Assembly (NCBI GenBank): GCA_964598225.1
Contig: CAZRBG010000121.1
Coordinates: forward strand, 1 to 7,241
Source of the DNA: SG8-4 sp964598225
GTDB taxonomy: Bacteria; Planctomycetota; Phycisphaerae; Sedimentisphaerales; Anaerobacaceae
Length of the DNA stretch: 7,241 nucleotides
Direction: 5' to 3'
Below the pieces are notes generated by a model. It saw only the letters and a program-made list of their open reading frames with translations, ran no database searches and was not told the origin of the DNA. This document shows, in pieces, positions 6,477-7,241 of the stretch (the stretch's first letter is position 1; each line of letters opens with the position of its first letter). Both the position numbers and the translations under genes were made by a program.

Positions 6477-6683
6477 TTCTACTTTACTGACGGCCAACTG
6501 TCCACCTCCCCGCAGCAAGGCCAGGCGAAAATCGACACCGTTGCAGCGGTTCATGCCGCAGATGTGCAACAGGCGCTGGACAATCGCATCTTCCGGTCGA
6601 ATCGCATCGCTGAGCAAATCCGCGAATTGATTCGGGGAGAATTAAAGGTGTCCGGTACATTTTTCGATATTGTGCTGTTGTAA
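6477..6683 (+). pseudogene. Orphan coding fragment lacking a start codon
   Basis: After an in-frame TAA at 6474-6476 the frame is open for 68 codons to TAA 6681-6683. It reads YFTDGQLSTSPQQGQ, then KIDTVAAVHAADVQQALDN, then IAEQIRELIRGEL, a soluble, helix-rich and protein-like sequence. There is no ATG and no ribosome binding site, so it looks like the 3' end of a gene whose beginning is gone. From about KVSGTFF onwards the coding overlaps the GGACACC/TTAATTC motif, so the natural C-terminus may have been replaced at that junction. I do not recognise the family. Confidence 0.3.
6639..6653 (-). repeat. GGACACC-N-TTAATTC motif, copy 2
   Basis: On the minus strand GGACACC (6647-6653) is followed by one base and TTAATTC (6639-6645), in the context AATGTACCGGACACC. 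It shares both heptamers and their order with the copy at 2336-2353, but with a one-base rather than a four-base gap. It lies where the orphan plus-strand fragment meets AT-rich sequence. Confidence 0.4.
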
Positions 6684-6788
6684 TTCCAATGTCGTCATTA
6701 AAATGCCCTGGAGCTATTTCTATATATTCAAAAAACTCCTTCATATTTCTCGTCCCGGATAGCGCACTGATATTCGAATCGTATCGTT

Positions 6789-6827
6789 AGATTTTACCCT
6801 GTGTCAAGCAGAAGTCTGAGATTTTAC
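6789..6827. repeat. Direct repeat AGATTTTAC, 30 bases apart
   Basis: AGATTTTAC occurs at 6789-6797 and 6819-6827. The bases between include CCTGTGTCAAGCAGAAGTCTG, so the layout is one full 30-base unit plus the start of a second. This could be a remnant of a tandem array or of the multi-repeat end of an insertion sequence such as those in the IS21 family. Neither is proven. Confidence 0.4.
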
Positions 6828-6865
6828 GGAAAAATGCCAAAGGGGGCATATCGTGATTAACAACC

Positions 6866-6894
6866 TTGATACGGCCCTGCTCCGGCAGTAATAT
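6866..6894 (+). promoter_or_regulatory. Candidate promoter for the antitoxin gene, possibly leaderless
   Basis: TTGATA (6866-6871, 5/6 to the -35 consensus) and TAATAT (6889-6894, 4/6 to the -10 consensus) are exactly 17 bases apart. The -10 box ends six bases before ATG 6901, so a start point at the usual distance would fall at or next to the start codon. The bases before the ATG (AAAGAC) form no Shine-Dalgarno, which agrees with a leaderless message. Confidence 0.4.
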
Positions 6895-6900
6895 AAAGAC

Positions 6901-7128
6901 ATGAAGACAGTAGAACAAATCCGAAAAGAAGCGTTGGCGCTCTCAGCGGGTGAACGTGCCGGACTTGCCCACGATTTGATCCTGAGCCTTAAGGATCCTG
7001 ATGCTTATGAGTTGAGTCCTGATCAGGAGACCGAGATTCGCCGGCGCGTCAGTAAGGTTAAAAAAGGCAAAGCGACGGGCCGCCCGGCGGCGGACGTGTT
7101 CGCCGACATCGAGGCCAAACTGAAATGA
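6901..7128 (+). CDS. Antitoxin, addiction-module component family (PF09720/TIGR02574-like)
   Basis: The 75-residue product has the family layout. The N-terminal part reads VEQIRKEALALSAGERAGLA, with the conserved 'L-S-x-x-E-R' turn and amphipathic helices, then LILSL. After an acidic linker, the C-terminal part EIRRRVSKVKKGKATGRPA and DVFADIEAKL is the helix that normally binds the toxin. Antitoxins of this type neutralise a RelE/ParE-like partner and often repress their own promoter. The stop TGA overlaps the ATG of the next frame (ATGA at 7125-7128), the standard coupling of antitoxin and toxin. The partner looks broken, so this may be a solitary antitoxin. Length and start fit the family; the ribosome binding site is absent or very weak. 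Confidence 0.85.
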   Translation: MKTVEQIRKEALALSAGERAGLAHDLILSLKDPDAYELSPDQETEIRRRVSKVKKGKATGRPAADVFADIEAKLK

Positions 7129-7241
7129 CTCCGGTCACTATCCTCCATGAAGCGGAGATTGAACTGTGGGAGGCCGTGGAGTTCTACTAGACCCAAAACA
7201 AGCGTACAGTGGCTTGGTGGATGAGCGTTGGCGGAAGGGTT
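7125..7241 (+). pseudogene. ParE/RelE-like toxin gene, interrupted by an early stop and cut by the window end
   Basis: From ATG 7125, overlapping the antitoxin stop, the frame reads MTPVTILHEAEIELWEAVEFY and then meets TAG at 7188-7190. This matches the N-terminus of ParE-type toxins, where 'EA-E-EL-EAV-FY' is followed by about 70 more residues. After the stop the same frame gives TQNKRTVAWW, not family-like. Another frame gives GLVDERWRKG, faintly like the next family segment, so a frameshift may accompany the nonsense codon. Without recoding the product would be 21 residues and inactive. The window ends at 7241, so the rest cannot be judged. Confidence 0.65.

Larger units (their letters stand above)
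6298..6900. other. 603-base mosaic between the hydrolase operon and the antitoxin gene
   Basis: This stretch holds, from left to right, the leader and candidate promoter of the minus-strand operon (to 6475), a plus-strand open fragment without a start codon (6477-6683), a GGACACC/TTAATTC motif, an AT-rich part (about 6660-6800), a 30-base-spaced direct repeat, and a candidate promoter for the antitoxin gene. Base composition shifts noticeably along it, as expected of a patchwork of insertions and deletions. No complete gene is supported. Confidence 0.6.

Noticed and set aside
6851..6892. Small GTG-started frame reading VINNLDTALLRQ
   Set aside because: Only 12 codons; the purine-rich AAAGGGGG before it could be a Shine-Dalgarno, but the frame overlaps the better-supported antitoxin promoter and has no family support.

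Overview
The window looks like an accessory stretch of a Planctomycetota or other PVC-group genome, possibly Phycisphaerae or Sedimentisphaerales. This is inferred from protein style: a secreted LamG protein with tandem WRVDE-containing fibronectin-III-like repeats and a C-terminal VDDFESYD domain, next to secreted sugar-active enzymes. No rRNA, tRNA or CRISPR array is visible, so the taxonomy is tentative.

Left part (1-2236): one large plus-strand gene for a secreted, non-catalytic, modular LamG protein with a strong ribosome binding site. After it (2237-2460) lies a short non-coding stretch with three hairpins and a GGACACC/TTAATTC motif, leading into an IS110-family transposase gene (2461-3033). 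That gene keeps both ends of the protein but has lost about 150 codons of its middle, including most of the DEDD active site. Just past its stop is a long imperfect palindrome (3040-3096), then about 350 bases without a convincing gene.

Central part (3451-6297, minus strand): a compact two-gene operon. The first gene (5257-6297) encodes an exported DUF1593/Sde182-type protein with a nucleoside-hydrolase-like fold. The second (3451-5226) encodes an exported TIM-barrel glycoside hydrolase-like protein with a C-terminal beta-sandwich. Only 30 bases separate them, each has its own Shine-Dalgarno, and a candidate promoter sits about 150 bases upstream. They probably act together outside the cytoplasm on a glycoside or polysaccharide; the substrate cannot be read from the sequence.

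Right part (6298-7241): an AT-richer mosaic of gene remnants and short repeats, including a second copy of the GGACACC/TTAATTC motif and a 30-base-spaced direct repeat. A toxin-antitoxin locus follows: an intact antitoxin of the addiction-module component family (6901-7128) overlaps by ATGA a ParE/RelE-like toxin reading frame that stops at codon 22, so the toxin appears broken.

Nothing here is a clear-cut new defence or mobile system. The best leads are the DUF1593-hydrolase pair, the deleted IS110 with a structured upstream region that may be a bridge-RNA remnant, the long palindrome beside it, and the shared motif at two mosaic junctions.
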